DNA from: Bacillota bacterium
GTDB lineage: Bacteria > Bacillota > Dethiobacteria > DTU022 > UBA8154
DNA: 32,381 nt
Assembly: GCA_012520035.1 (NCBI GenBank)
Contig: JAAYOY010000048.1
Span: 1 to 32,381, forward strand
Direction: 5' to 3'
The position numbers were made by a program, and so were the translations under genes. The notes below the pieces were generated by a model. The model was not told the origin of the DNA, ran no database searches, and worked only from the letters and a program-made list of their open reading frames with translations. Positions 1 through 7,431 of this stretch are shown piece after piece. How positions within the stretch are numbered: the stretch's first letter is position 1; every line of letters starts with the position of its first letter.

Positions 1-50
1 AAGGAGGGTAGGACCCCGGTTTCCATTAATTTTAAAAAACCGGGTTCGCT
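1..50 (+). promoter_or_regulatory. rplQ translation-initiation region with hairpin between Shine-Dalgarno and start
   Basis: A strong Shine-Dalgarno (AAGGAGGG, 1-8) lies 42 nt before the rplQ ATG, too far for normal initiation. Between them CCCGGTTT (15-22) can pair with AAACCGGG (37-44), an 8-bp stem with a 14-nt loop. Folding leaves about 13 nt of unpaired spacer, which would bring the Shine-Dalgarno near the start. The bases just before the ATG give no better site. No U-tract follows, so it is not a standard terminator. The role is inferred from base pairing only. Confidence 0.4.
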
Positions 51-395
51 ATGAGTCATCGTAAATTCGGAAGAAAGACAGGCCCCAGAAAAGCCCTTTT
101 GCGCAATCTCGTTACATCCTTTTTCATCGCTGAACGTATTGAAACTACTGAAGCCAGGGCGAAAGAGATTAATCGCCTTGCCGAAAGGATGATAACCCTT
201 GCTAAAAAAGGAGACCTTCATGCTCGCAGGCAGGCACTGGCTTATATGTTAGATGAAAATGCCGTTACTAAATTGTTTGAAAAAATTGGGCCGCGCTATG
301 AAGGCAGAACCGGGGGCTATACACGGATTATTAAAAAAGGCTATCGCCGGGGAGACGCCGCTCCTGTGGTTGTTTTGGAGCTGGTAGGAAAATAA
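51..395 (+). CDS. rplQ: 50S ribosomal protein L17
   Basis: Structural protein of the large ribosomal subunit near the peptide exit tunnel. The 114-residue product has the normal length and the family's basic N-terminus (starts [11 protein letters not shown]). It also has the TTEARAKE-like segment and ends in the conserved VVVLELV stretch. In Firmicutes rplQ is the last gene of the spc/alpha ribosomal operon after rpoA, which should lie just left of the window. The ATG at 51 matches the family N-terminus, but its Shine-Dalgarno is displaced upstream (see 1-50). A 385-bp gap separates it from the ECF transporter genes, so the ribosomal operon may end here, though no clear terminator is seen. 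Confidence 0.97.
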   Translation: MSHRKFGRKTGPRKALLRNLVTSFFIAERIETTEARAKEINRLAERMITLAKKGDLHARRQALAYMLDENAVTKLFEKIGPRYEGRTGGYTRIIKKGYRRGDAAPVVVLELVGK

Positions 396-730
396 GCCGG
401 CCCCGGCGCCGTGCCCAGCTTAGGATTGTGCCGGCAAGTTTTATTACTCAGCCTGGCCCGGGGGACATTCCCCAGCAAGGGGTGTGTCACCCGACCTTGA
501 AAACGGCCTTCCCGGCGCAGAAATCCGCATCCATGGGTGGGGCCCAACTGCCGGCTATCTGTTGCGGGGGACTTCTTTGGCCTTCGCAATGCCGTGAACT
601 TGCAATAGCATTGCACTATAGCTAATAACGGCGTGAGTTGTTTTTGGGAACCGGGCAGTGAAAAAGCGGCCATCTTTTTTTCTCCATGGTCGCAGCCGGC
701 AGTTGACCGTCGCGTCAGGTTAGACCGTCT
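396..730 (+). other. Gene-free GC-rich interval after rplQ
   Basis: About 335 bp with no convincing gene: open frames on either strand lack ribosome binding sites and family features. It is more GC-rich than the flanking genes. It contains small inverted repeats, for example GGGG/CCCC arms at about 460-475 and TGCAAT/ATTGCA at 601-615, but none has a U-tract. I see no recognisable riboswitch. Its purpose is unknown. Confidence 0.4.
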
Positions 731-759
731 TTGGCAATGGTGGTAAATGTGAATAAATT
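731..759 (+). promoter_or_regulatory. Probable sigma-A promoter of the ECF transporter-truA operon
   Basis: TTGGCA (731-736), a 17-bp spacer, then TAAATT (754-759). The -35 matches consensus at 5 of 6 positions and the -10 at 4 of 6. Transcription would start near 766, only about 15 nt before the GTG start of the first ATPase gene. It would make this operon independent of the upstream ribosomal operon. Identified by inspection only. Confidence 0.45.
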
Positions 760-780
760 TGTTTTTTCGGGGGCGTTTCT

Positions 781-1611
781 GTGAGTAATATCCTGGAATT
801 AAAAAACGTTTCCTTTGATTATTTTTTGAATGGTGAAACTGCCCTCAGGGCCCTGGATGACATTTCCTTAACAATTAAAAAAGGTGAATATATTGCTTTA
901 ATAGGCTCCAACGGTTCGGGAAAATCAACCCTGGCACGGCTTTTAAATGCTATTTTAGTACCAACTTCAGGGGAGGTATGGGTTGATGGACTTCTTACAA
1001 GCAGGGAAGAGCACCGCTGGGAAATCCGCAGGAGAGTGGGGATGGTTTTTCAAAATCCCGATAATCAGATTGTGGCCACTACAGTAGAAGAGGATGTGGC
1101 CTTTGGCTTGGAAAACCTGGGCATCGACTCTTCACAGATTTCCCGGCGGGTCACCGAGGCCTTGGAAAGGGTTGGGCTTTCTTCTTTCAGGCATCATGCC
1201 CCGCACCTTCTTTCCGGCGGTCAGAAACAGAGACTCGCTATTGCAGGTATTATTGCCATGCGTCCACGCTGTCTGGTGCTTGATGAACCGACTGCAATGC
1301 TGGATCCCCGTGGCCGCCGTGAAGTACTGGATACTATTCAAAGAATGAATCGCCAGGAGGGAGTTACGGTGGTTCATATAACTCATTTTATGGAAGAAAC
1401 GCTGGAAGCCGACAGGATTGTTACTATGGACAGGGGAAAGATTGTTCAAAACGGTAAACCGGAGGAAATCTTTAACGGAGAAACGGATCTTTATCAGCTT
1501 GGGCTGGAAATCCCTGTTTTGCTCAGGCTAAACCGGATACTCCGTTCGGAAGGTCTTGATATACCTGCAAATATTCTAAATCTTAATGACCTGGTGAACA
1601 TTTTATGTTAG
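781..1611 (+). CDS. ecfA1: ECF transporter energy-coupling ATPase (EcfA1)
   Basis: Cytoplasmic ATPase of an energy-coupling-factor transporter, which powers uptake of vitamins or metal ions through interchangeable S components. The 276-residue protein shows Walker A GSNGSGKST (42-50), a Q-loop (VFQNPDNQ, about 89-96), the ABC signature LSGGQKQR (144-151), Walker B ending VLDEP (about 166-170) and the switch histidine in HITHF. The GTG start at 781 is preceded by only a weak G-rich site. Its last codons overlap the start of ecfA2 by 7 nt, indicating translational coupling. The order ecfA1-ecfA2-ecfT-truA next to ribosomal genes is typical of Firmicutes and indicates the shared (group II) module. 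No S component is present, so the substrate cannot be read here. Confidence 0.95.
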   Translation: MSNILELKNVSFDYFLNGETALRALDDISLTIKKGEYIALIGSNGSGKSTLARLLNAILVPTSGEVWVDGLLTSREEHRWEIRRRVGMVFQNPDNQIVATTVEEDVAFGLENLGIDSSQISRRVTEALERVGLSSFRHHAPHLLSGGQKQRLAIAGIIAMRPRCLVLDEPTAMLDPRGRREVLDTIQRMNRQEGVTVVHITHFMEETLEADRIVTMDRGKIVQNGKPEEIFNGETDLYQLGLEIPVLLRLNRILRSEGLDIPANILNLNDLVNILC

Positions 1612-2471
1612 AGGTAAAAAATCTTTCCCATGTCTACATGCCGGGTACCCCCTTTCAAGTAGAAGCATTAAAAGAAATATCCCTGAAAATAGAAAAAGGT
1701 GAATTTGTCGGTATCATTGGAGAAACAGGTTCCGGAAAATCCACGCTGGTGCAACATCTTAACGGTCTTCTCAGGCCAACTTCAGGAGATGTTTTACTGG
1801 ATGGCTGCAGCATCTGGTCCGGAAAGGTAAATATGCGCGCTATTCGCTCACGCGTTGCGCTGCTTTTTCAGTATCCGGAGCACCAGCTTTTTGAGGAAAC
1901 GGTATATAAAGATGTGGCTTTTGGACCGCGCAATCTGGGGCTTGATGAAAAAGAACTGCAGAAACGGGTTCGCTATGGGCTTGAACAGATGGAGCTGGAC
2001 TATGAAAGCTATAAGGATCGTTCCCCTTTTAGTCTTAGCGGAGGAGAAAAAAGAAGGGTTGCTATGGCAGGGATACTGGCCATGAAACCCGAGGTAATTA
2101 TTTTGGATGAGCCTACTGCAGGGTTGGATCCTGCCGGACGCCGGCAGCTGCTGGCACTGATCGAAAAACTGCACAGTGAAGAAAAACTTACTGTTATTAT
2201 GGTAACTCATAATATGGACGAAGTATCACGCCTAGCCAACAGGCTTTTTGTTTTTTCCGCGGGGCGGCTGGTACTACAGGGAGAACCGGCAGTCGTCTTT
2301 AACTCCCCGCAAAAGATTAAGGAAATAGGGCTGGAGCTTCCTGTTCTATCGGAGCTATTGCTAAAATTGAAGGATTCAGGGAAAAACATTCGCACCGACC
2401 TTTTTACTGTTGAGGAGGTGGGTAAAGAAATACTGGAGTACTTCAGGGGAGGCCGATCATGCAAAGTATAA
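1605..2471 (+). CDS. ecfA2: ECF transporter energy-coupling ATPase (EcfA2)
   Basis: Second ATPase of the ECF module, pairing with EcfA1 as a heterodimer beneath the membrane T subunit. The 288-residue protein has Walker A GETGSGKST (39-47), a Q-loop (LFQYPEHQ, about 87-94), the signature LSGGEKRR (144-151), Walker B (VIILDEP, 164-170) and the switch histidine in MVTHNMDE. The PEHQLFEETV segment after the Q-loop is typical of CbiO/EcfA proteins. It starts with ATG inside the end of ecfA1 and overlaps ecfT by 13 nt, so all three genes are probably co-translated. Paralogous to EcfA1; assignment as A2 rests on position and the E-type signature. Confidence 0.95.
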   Translation: MLEVKNLSHVYMPGTPFQVEALKEISLKIEKGEFVGIIGETGSGKSTLVQHLNGLLRPTSGDVLLDGCSIWSGKVNMRAIRSRVALLFQYPEHQLFEETVYKDVAFGPRNLGLDEKELQKRVRYGLEQMELDYESYKDRSPFSLSGGEKRRVAMAGILAMKPEVIILDEPTAGLDPAGRRQLLALIEKLHSEEKLTVIMVTHNMDEVSRLANRLFVFSAGRLVLQGEPAVVFNSPQKIKEIGLELPVLSELLLKLKDSGKNIRTDLFTVEEVGKEILEYFRGGRSCKV

Positions 2472-3253
2472 CCCTGGGTCACTACCTGCCGGGAGATTCA
2501 TTTCTACACAACCTTGACCCGAGAATTAAACTGCTATGCCTGCTGGTCCTTATTGTAACTCTTTTCCTGGTTAGAACTTTCTGGGGCTTTATGTTTTTCG
2601 GGGTATTTATTATTCTTATTTTCTCTGCTTCAAAGCTCCCCTGGCGGTATTTTCTGCGTGGGTTAAGGCCGGTTTTTTTTATCATCTTTTTCACACTTAT
2701 ACTCCATTTTCTTTTTACCGACGGGGGAAGGGTTTACTTGCGTTTGGGACCACTAACAGTAGAAGAAGCCGGTGTTTTTATGGGGACATTTATGACCTTG
2801 AGGCTGGTTTTACTGGTAATTACTACGCTGCTGATTACATTAACGACTTCGCCGATTTCCTTTGCGGACGGTATTGAATATATACTGCGGCCGTTTCGGC
2901 GGCTGGGTATACCCGGACATGAAATTGCTATGATGATGACGATCGCGTTAAGATTTATCCCCACGCTCATGGAGGAAAGCGATAAGATTCGCAAAGCACA
3001 GATGGCCCGCGGCGCGGATTTTGAAACAGGAAATATTTTTCGCCGTGCCCGAAACCTGGTTCCCTTACTGGTTCCGCTTTTTGTCAGCGCTTTTCGTCGT
3101 GCAGATGAACTGGCGATAGCCATGGAAGCCCGCTGTTATCGGGGTGGAGAAAACCGCACCAAAATGCGGGAGCTGCATACACGGCCGCGGGATTATTTAG
3201 GTTTATCTGTGTCTTTAGGGATGATGCTGGCAATTTTATTCAGCGGAGTGTGA
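2459..3253 (+). CDS. ecfT: ECF transporter transmembrane T component
   Basis: Membrane scaffold that links the two ATPases to exchangeable substrate-binding S subunits. The 264-residue protein has several hydrophobic segments (about 25-55, 70-88, 105-132 and the C-terminus). It also has the two cytoplasmic coupling-helix signatures: AQMARGAD (about 180-187) and MEARCYRGG (222-230). Its N-terminus carries the family's LDPRIKL motif. The start ATG lies within the end of ecfA2, preceded by an AGGGGAGG site. The gene overlaps truA by 4 nt. The absence of a neighbouring S gene fits a general-purpose module serving S components encoded elsewhere. Confidence 0.95.
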   Translation: MQSITLGHYLPGDSFLHNLDPRIKLLCLLVLIVTLFLVRTFWGFMFFGVFIILIFSASKLPWRYFLRGLRPVFFIIFFTLILHFLFTDGGRVYLRLGPLTVEEAGVFMGTFMTLRLVLLVITTLLITLTTSPISFADGIEYILRPFRRLGIPGHEIAMMMTIALRFIPTLMEESDKIRKAQMARGADFETGNIFRRARNLVPLLVPLFVSAFRRADELAIAMEARCYRGGENRTKMRELHTRPRDYLGLSVSLGMMLAILFSGV

Positions 3254-4023
3254 AATCGGGTGATTTTTTGGAGAACTATAAGATTGTTTTTTCCTATGAC
3301 GGGACTTCCTATCACGGATTTCAGGTGCAGGAAAATGCGCTGACTGTGCAGGAGGTACTGGAACGGGGCCTTGAAAAGATCTATGGTAAAAAAATCAGGG
3401 TGGAGGTTGCCGGGAGAACAGATGCCGGTGTGCACGCCAGAGGGCAGGTAGCCAATTTTTTTGCACCCGGTAATATTTCTTCCGAAGTACTTCCGCTGGC
3501 GCTAAATAGCGTTTTGCCCAGGGATATAGTTGTTATTGAGGCATCCAGGGTTGACCAAAAATTTCATGCCCGGCGTGATGCCTGTGCAAAAACTTACTCT
3601 TATACCATTAATAACGGCCGATTCCCGAATGTTTTTTTAAGACTTTATTCCTGGCATATTGCTGACCGGTTGTGCGTTGAAGATATGAAACTTGCTGCCT
3701 CGTTTCTTTTGGGAAAGCACGATTTTAAGGCTTTTCAGGCTTCCGGGAGCAGTGTCGAGACTACAGAGCGTGAGATTTTTTTTCTTGAGATAGAGCAACG
3801 GGGGTATCTTATTACCCTCTGGTTCAAGGGTGACGGTTTCCTCTACAAGATGGTGCGCAATATTACAGGTACCCTGATTGAGATAGGGTTAAAGAAAAGA
3901 AAGCCGGAGGATATGCAGAGCATATTGAGAAGCGGCAACCGGCAGAATGCCGGGAAAACCGCTCCGGCAAAAGGGCTTTGTTTGGAGAAAGTCTTTTATC
4001 ACCATACAGACACTTTATTATAA
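3250..4023 (+). CDS. truA: tRNA pseudouridine(38-40) synthase TruA
   Basis: Converts uridines 38, 39 and 40 in the anticodon arm of many tRNAs to pseudouridine. The 257-residue protein has the usual length, the N-terminal FSYDGTSYHGFQ motif, and the catalytic aspartate within AGRTDAGVHA (D58). It also has the later FLYKMVRNITGTLIEIG segment characteristic of the family. The GTG start overlaps the ecfT stop as GTGA, which implies coupling; the TTG at 3268 is an alternative start. Co-location with the ECF genes and L13/S9 is the standard Firmicutes arrangement. Nothing odd is seen. Confidence 0.95.
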   Translation: MKSGDFLENYKIVFSYDGTSYHGFQVQENALTVQEVLERGLEKIYGKKIRVEVAGRTDAGVHARGQVANFFAPGNISSEVLPLALNSVLPRDIVVIEASRVDQKFHARRDACAKTYSYTINNGRFPNVFLRLYSWHIADRLCVEDMKLAASFLLGKHDFKAFQASGSSVETTEREIFFLEIEQRGYLITLWFKGDGFLYKMVRNITGTLIEIGLKKRKPEDMQSILRSGNRQNAGKTAPAKGLCLEKVFYHHTDTLL

Positions 4024-4066
4024 TATAAGCGATAGCCCGACTGGCAGCCCCCTGGCTTTATATTTT
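4024..4066 (+). terminator. Possible weak terminator after truA
   Basis: TATAA plus AGCC (4024-4028, 4034-4037) can pair with GGCT plus TTATA (4054-4062), with an internal bulge, followed by TTTT. The stem is broken and the U-tract short. A strong promoter lies just downstream, so a transcript end here would be sensible, but this is a weak call. Confidence 0.28.
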
Positions 4067-4087
4067 CAGCTTCCCGGCGCAGCAGGG

Positions 4088-4116
4088 TTGACTACGGTTG
4101 ATTCTTATATTAAAAT
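4088..4116 (+). promoter_or_regulatory. Sigma-A promoter of the rplM-rpsI operon
   Basis: TTGACT (4088-4093), a 17-bp spacer, then TAAAAT (4111-4116). Both hexamers match consensus at 5 of 6 positions with ideal spacing. Transcription would begin near 4123, giving a leader of roughly 147 nt before the L13 ATG. This separates rplM-rpsI from the ECF-truA operon. Confidence 0.7.
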
Positions 4117-4122
4117 AAGCCT

Positions 4123-4269
4123 TGTGACATACAGGATGGGCAATATTCCTGTATTATCTTGATATTAACGATAAATACTATAAAGAAAATTAATAAATCA
4201 CAGGTGGAGAAAGGAGGTGTGCAGACCTGTACCGGTAAAAATCGGACTGAAACGGAACAGGCAAGAATT
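4123..4269 (+). promoter_or_regulatory. Structured leader of rplM (putative L13 autoregulatory leader)
   Basis: Two local hairpins are visible. ATACAGGA (4129-4136) pairs with TCCTGTAT (4147-4154) at the very 5' end. CCGGT (4232-4236) pairs with ATCGG (4241-4245), counting one G-U pair. A strong Shine-Dalgarno, AAGGAGGTG (4211-4219), sits about 50 nt before the L13 ATG, where no usable start codon follows it. Its AGGT (4215-4218) can pair with ACCT (4225-4228). Low-GC Gram-positives are known to carry an L13 leader through which rplM-rpsI is thought to be autoregulated. Homology to that family is inferred from position and would need a covariance-model search. Confidence 0.45.
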
Positions 4270-4722
4270 ATGCGCACTTTTATGGCAAAAGAAAAGGATA
4301 TAGATCGTAAGTGGTATATTATAGATGCTGCAGGCTTGCCCCTGGGAAGGCTGGCCAGTGAAGTAGCCAGGATATTAAGAGGCAAACATAAGGCTATTTA
4401 TACCCCTCATTTGGATGCAGGTGACTATGTCGTTGTTATAAATGCTTCAAAAGTAATCTTAACCGGCAAAAAGGCACAGCAAAAGTATTATTACAGGCAT
4501 TCAGGTTACCCGGGTGGGATTAAGAAAATACGTTATGATCATTTTCTTGCCAAAAATCCGGAATTGCTTTTTTATCTGGCGGTTAAAAGAATGCTTCCTA
4601 ACAATCGGTTGGGCAGGGCAATGCTGAAAAAGCTTAAAGTCTATCGTGGTGCCGATCATCAGCATCAGGCACAGCAACCCGCCGAGTGGGTATTTTTACC
4701 CAAGAGGGTGGCAGAGCGCTAG
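4270..4722 (+). CDS. rplM: 50S ribosomal protein L13
   Basis: Early-assembling protein of the large ribosomal subunit. From the ATG at 4270 the product is about 150 residues. It begins [20 protein letters not shown], which matches the normal L13 N-terminus, and has the conserved [17 protein letters not shown] and GDYVVVINA segments. The frame is open upstream to a TTG at 4159, but those 37 residues resemble nothing in L13 and lie in the structured leader, so I reject them. Only a weak site (GGAACAGG) lies directly before the chosen ATG; the strong one is 50 nt upstream. rpsI follows after 77 bp, the usual L13-S9 pair. Confidence 0.94.
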   Translation: MRTFMAKEKDIDRKWYIIDAAGLPLGRLASEVARILRGKHKAIYTPHLDAGDYVVVINASKVILTGKKAQQKYYYRHSGYPGGIKKIRYDHFLAKNPELLFYLAVKRMLPNNRLGRAMLKKLKVYRGADHQHQAQQPAEWVFLPKRVAER

Positions 4723-4799
4723 AATGCAAATAATTTTTCAGAGATAATCCAAGGCAGATCACTGGTAAGCTCATACTTATTTAAAGGGGGTGTAAAGGA

Positions 4800-5192
4800 T
4801 TGGCTCAGGTTCAATATTATGGAACCGGACGACGGAAAAAGTCCATTGCAAAGGTACGTTTGGTTCCCGGTGAGGGTAGGATTACGGTTAACAATAAGGA
4901 TCTTGATGCATATTTTGGAATGGATGTTTTAAAAGCAGAGGTTCGCCGCCCCCTGGAAAAGACGGGAACCATGCAAAAATTCGATGTTCTGGCCAAGGTG
5001 GAAGGCGGTGGTTTTACAGGGCAGGCCGGCGCCCTGAGGCATGGTATCGCCAGGGCCCTTTTGGAAGCAGATAGTGAATATCGTCCGGTTTTAAAAAGGG
5101 AAGGGTTCCTGACGAGGGATCCCAGGATGAAAGAGCGGAAAAAGTATGGCTTGAAAAAAGCGCGCCGCGCACCGCAATTCTCTAAACGTTAA
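4800..5192 (+). CDS. rpsI: 30S ribosomal protein S9
   Basis: Small-subunit protein whose C-terminal tail contacts P-site tRNA. The 130-residue product has the expected length, the N-terminal [16 protein letters not shown] motif, and the diagnostic basic C-terminus RRAPQFSKR. The start is a TTG at 4800, preceded at good distance by AAAGGGGGTG; family alignment requires this start. It is transcribed with rplM and followed within 35 bp by a strong intrinsic terminator, so the operon is rplM-rpsI only. In many related genomes cwlD follows rpsI directly; here cwlD is about 8 kb away. Confidence 0.96.
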   Translation: MAQVQYYGTGRRKKSIAKVRLVPGEGRITVNNKDLDAYFGMDVLKAEVRRPLEKTGTMQKFDVLAKVEGGGFTGQAGALRHGIARALLEADSEYRPVLKREGFLTRDPRMKERKKYGLKKARRAPQFSKR

Positions 5193-5225
5193 GTAATTCC
5201 AAAACAGTTGCGCTTTAAGATATAC

Positions 5226-5266
5226 AAAGCTGACAGGTATTATGTCAGCTTTTTCGTTTTTTTTCA
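5226..5266 (+). terminator. Intrinsic terminator of rplM-rpsI
   Basis: A perfect 10-bp stem, AAAGCTGACA (5226-5235) with TGTCAGCTTT (5243-5252), has a 7-nt loop and is followed by a long T-rich tract to about 5265. This is a textbook Rho-independent terminator. Confidence 0.9.
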
Positions 5267-5328
5267 ATATATTTGAGAATATAGTTAGAGAACAAACTTC
5301 AAGGCAATTTTTCGGGAAATCTTGGCAG

Positions 5329-5357
5329 TTGTCAAATATCCTAAAGTTTATTATAAT
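5329..5357 (+). promoter_or_regulatory. Strong sigma-A promoter of the PcrB-like gene
   Basis: TTGTCA (5329-5334), a 17-bp spacer, then a perfect TATAAT (5352-5357). The start would be near 5364, about 36 nt before the ATG at 5400. Together with the terminator upstream it makes the next gene an independent unit. Confidence 0.75.
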
Positions 5358-5399
5358 AATAAAAGAGAGGATAGATAATAAAACCGGAGAAGGTTGATT

Positions 5400-6134
5400 A
5401 TGAGTGTAACCCAATATTTAAAAGAGAAGGTCAAAAGAGGTACCGTTCATATTACGATGATTGACCCGATGAAACAATCGCCGGAGGCGGCCGCCCGACT
5501 GGCTCTTACAGCCCAGGAGGTCGGAAGCGATCTTATCTTGATCGCAGGCTTAAGCGGTCTTTCCCAAAGGAATCTCCTTGAAACTTCCCGGTCTATTAAG
5601 GAAAAAATATCCATACCTCTGGTTTATTCTCCATCAGGTGCCGAGGCACTCTGTTTTTCTTTTGATGCCCTGTTTTTTAGCAGCCTTCTTAACTCCAAAA
5701 ATCCCAATTATTTATGCGGCGGGCAGGTGCAGGCTTCGATTATTTTAAAAAGAATGGAGTTGGAGACTATACCTGTAGGGTATGTTGCTGTGGAACCCGG
5801 TATGAAAGTAGGAGATAACGCCAGTATAGAGCTTGTTTCTCGGGATAATTACTGGCTGGCAGCGAGCTATGCTGTAGCCGCTGAACTTTTCGGTATGAAG
5901 TTTATATATTTCGATTCGGGATTAAGCGCTGCCCAGCCTATTCCTGCCGGTATGATTCGCTCGATTAAGAAAGAACTTACAATTCCGCTGATTATCGGCG
6001 GGGGAATCAGGACTGCGGTAGATGCACGCCGTGTGAGGCAAGCGGGTGCTGATATGGTTGTAACGGGTACAATTATTGAGAATGCCGGTTACCGGGAAAG
6101 GTTGCGTTCCATACTGAGCGCCTTGAAAGATTAA
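5400..6134 (+). CDS. pcrB: PcrB / geranylgeranylglyceryl-phosphate synthase family protein
   Basis: TIM-barrel prenyltransferase family that joins a polyprenyl diphosphate to sn-glycerol-1-phosphate. Archaeal members start ether-lipid synthesis; Bacillus PcrB uses heptaprenyl diphosphate. The 244-residue product has the N-terminal IDPMKQSPEAA motif (21-31), a central YVAVEPGMKVG, YFDSGLSA, and the C-terminal phosphate-binding IIGGGIRTAVDARR followed by GADMVVTG. I chose the ATG at 5400, which is 6-7 nt after GGAGAAGG; the upstream in-frame TTG at 5394 is too close to that site. It has its own promoter and is not next to pcrA, which lies 18 kb away. Prenyl chain length cannot be read from the sequence. 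Confidence 0.85.
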   Translation: MSVTQYLKEKVKRGTVHITMIDPMKQSPEAAARLALTAQEVGSDLILIAGLSGLSQRNLLETSRSIKEKISIPLVYSPSGAEALCFSFDALFFSSLLNSKNPNYLCGGQVQASIILKRMELETIPVGYVAVEPGMKVGDNASIELVSRDNYWLAASYAVAAELFGMKFIYFDSGLSAAQPIPAGMIRSIKKELTIPLIIGGGIRTAVDARRVRQAGADMVVTGTIIENAGYRERLRSILSALKD

Positions 6135-6242
6135 AACGTAAGGTTAAAGAAGATTAAGCAGGAAAAAATCTTCATCATAATGTGTTTGAAATTACCAGGT
6201 AATACACAGGATGAGATAGGAATTTTTTTGAATGCTAAAAGC

Positions 6243-6288
6243 AGCAATTTTTTCAGCCGTTCCTTTTATAATGGAACGGCTGATTGCT
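6243..6288. terminator. Long hairpin between convergent genes, possible bidirectional terminator
   Basis: CAGCCGTTCC (6254-6263) pairs perfectly with GGAACGGCTG (6273-6282). Outer arms AGCAAT (6243-6248) and ATTGCT (6283-6288) extend it after a 5-nt bulge. It lies between the rightward PcrB-like gene and the leftward transporter genes. Neither side has a clean U-tract, so termination is likely but not textbook. Confidence 0.5.
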
Positions 6289-6307
6289 ATTGTACGGTTA
6301 CAGTTAA

Positions 6308-6841
6308 TTACAAATAAAACATTGTTCCTGCCACTGCCCCTAATGCTATTAGCATCAGGGGATGGATCCGTGTAAAGATAAGCAGTGTCAGGGCCCCCCC
6401 GCCGATAAGAGCGCTTTTTATATCTACGATAGAGTTTACCCCGACCACGTAAGCGGCCAGCCCGATTAATGCAAGAACGGCCGGGTGAATACCGTGCAAG
6501 GCATGCTGAAGTTTTTTGCTCTGATAAAAAAGGGTAACCAGCCTGGCCGCCGGGATAACCAGTAGAAGCGAAGGAATTATTACCCCCAGTGTTGCTATAA
6601 TCGCTCCACCTACCCCTGCTATCTGATAACCCACAAAAGTGGCAGAATTAATTGCAACTGCTCCGGGAGTCATCTCGGCTACGGCAATAATATCCACAAA
6701 CTCTGTGGCGCTTAACCACTTGTGCAATTGGACTATTTCACGTTCCAGAAGGGCCAGCATGGAGTAGCCGCCACCAAATCCAAAAAGTCCAATTTTAAAA
6801 AAAGAAATGAATAGCTCGCTAAAAATATTGAGATTGATCAA
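6308..6841 (-). CDS. Chromate transporter family protein, second half-size subunit
   Basis: A single-domain CHR (ChrA-like) membrane protein of about 177 residues. Short CHR proteins occur as pairs of adjacent genes that together equal one full-length ChrA; family members export chromate or related oxyanions. The sequence shows FFKIGLFGFGGGYSMLALLE near the N-terminus, then AVAEMTPGAVAINSATFVGY, then several hydrophobic helices. I place the start at a TTG (6841), 8 nt after AAGGAG. This start overlaps the upstream partner's stop as TTGA, a coupling arrangement; an ATG at 6880 is in frame but has no matching site. Substrate is inferred from family only. Confidence 0.85.
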   Translation of the reverse strand: MINLNIFSELFISFFKIGLFGFGGGYSMLALLEREIVQLHKWLSATEFVDIIAVAEMTPGAVAINSATFVGYQIAGVGGAIIATLGVIIPSLLLVIPAARLVTLFYQSKKLQHALHGIHPAVLALIGLAAYVVGVNSIVDIKSALIGGGALTLLIFTRIHPLMLIALGAVAGTMFYL

Positions 6842-7431
6842 GGCGTCTGCTCCTTTTTGTTGTTGTTCTTTAAAGGCCATAAAATACCCGTAATTGCACT
6901 GACAACGATGACTGTTACCGGATGGAGCTTTAGAAAAATGAGCCCGCTTAAAAACAGCACAAATAGCAGCAGCGAGCGGTAGTCTTCAAATACCCGCTTG
7001 CCGAGAGTAAAAATTGTATAGACAATGAGTGCGGTTACAGCGGGTCTGATTCCCATGAAAGCTGCCTGCACCAGGTAATAATCCCTGTGCTGCCAGAGAT
7101 AGAGTGCAATAATCAAGATAATGGCAAATGAAGGCGCAGTCGTTCCAATAACGGAGACTATGCTTCCTTTGAGCCCACGCAGCCGGTACCCCGTTAATAT
7201 GGATATATTAATGATTACAGGTCCGGGAAGAGACTGGGCGAGAGCAAGGTTATCGAGAAAATCGCCATCTTCCATCCATTTTTTTTTGTCAATCATCTCT
7301 CTTTTAACAAAGGGAATCATTGCAAAACCCCCGCCAATTGTAAAGCATCCGATGAAAAAAAAGAGAAAAAACAAATCAATAAGAGATATTCTTTTTCCCC
7401 TTTTATGATTTTGTTGCTTTTTTTCCCCCAT
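6838..7431 (-). CDS. Chromate transporter family protein, first half-size subunit
   Basis: First gene of the leftward CHR pair, 197 residues. After a basic N-terminal tail it shows FFFIGCFTIGGGFAMIPFVKREM and then ALAQSLPGPVIINISILTGY. These correspond position by position to the partner's FGFGGG and MTPGAVAINSATFVGY segments, as expected for homologous halves. Several hydrophobic helices follow. The ATG at 7431 has no obvious ribosome binding site. Its stop overlaps the partner's TTG start, so the two subunits are probably made in equal amounts. The pair is divergent from the ATPase gene at 7670, with about 240 bp between. Whether it moves chromate or another anion is unknown. Confidence 0.85.
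   Translation of the reverse strand: MGEKKQQNHKRGKRISLIDLFFLFFFIGCFTIGGGFAMIPFVKREMIDKKKWMEDGDFLDNLALAQSLPGPVIINISILTGYRLRGLKGSIVSVIGTTAPSFAIILIIALYLWQHRDYYLVQAAFMGIRPAVTALIVYTIFTLGKRVFEDYRSLLLFVLFLSGLIFLKLHPVTVIVVSAITGILWPLKNNNKKEQTP

Noticed and set aside
428-673. Open frames on both strands in the gap after rplQ
   Set aside because: No ribosome binding sites and no protein-like features; they reflect high GC content.
4159-4269. Upstream extension of L13 from a TTG at 4159
   Set aside because: The 37 extra residues match no L13 N-terminus and lie in the structured leader; the family start is the ATG at 4270.
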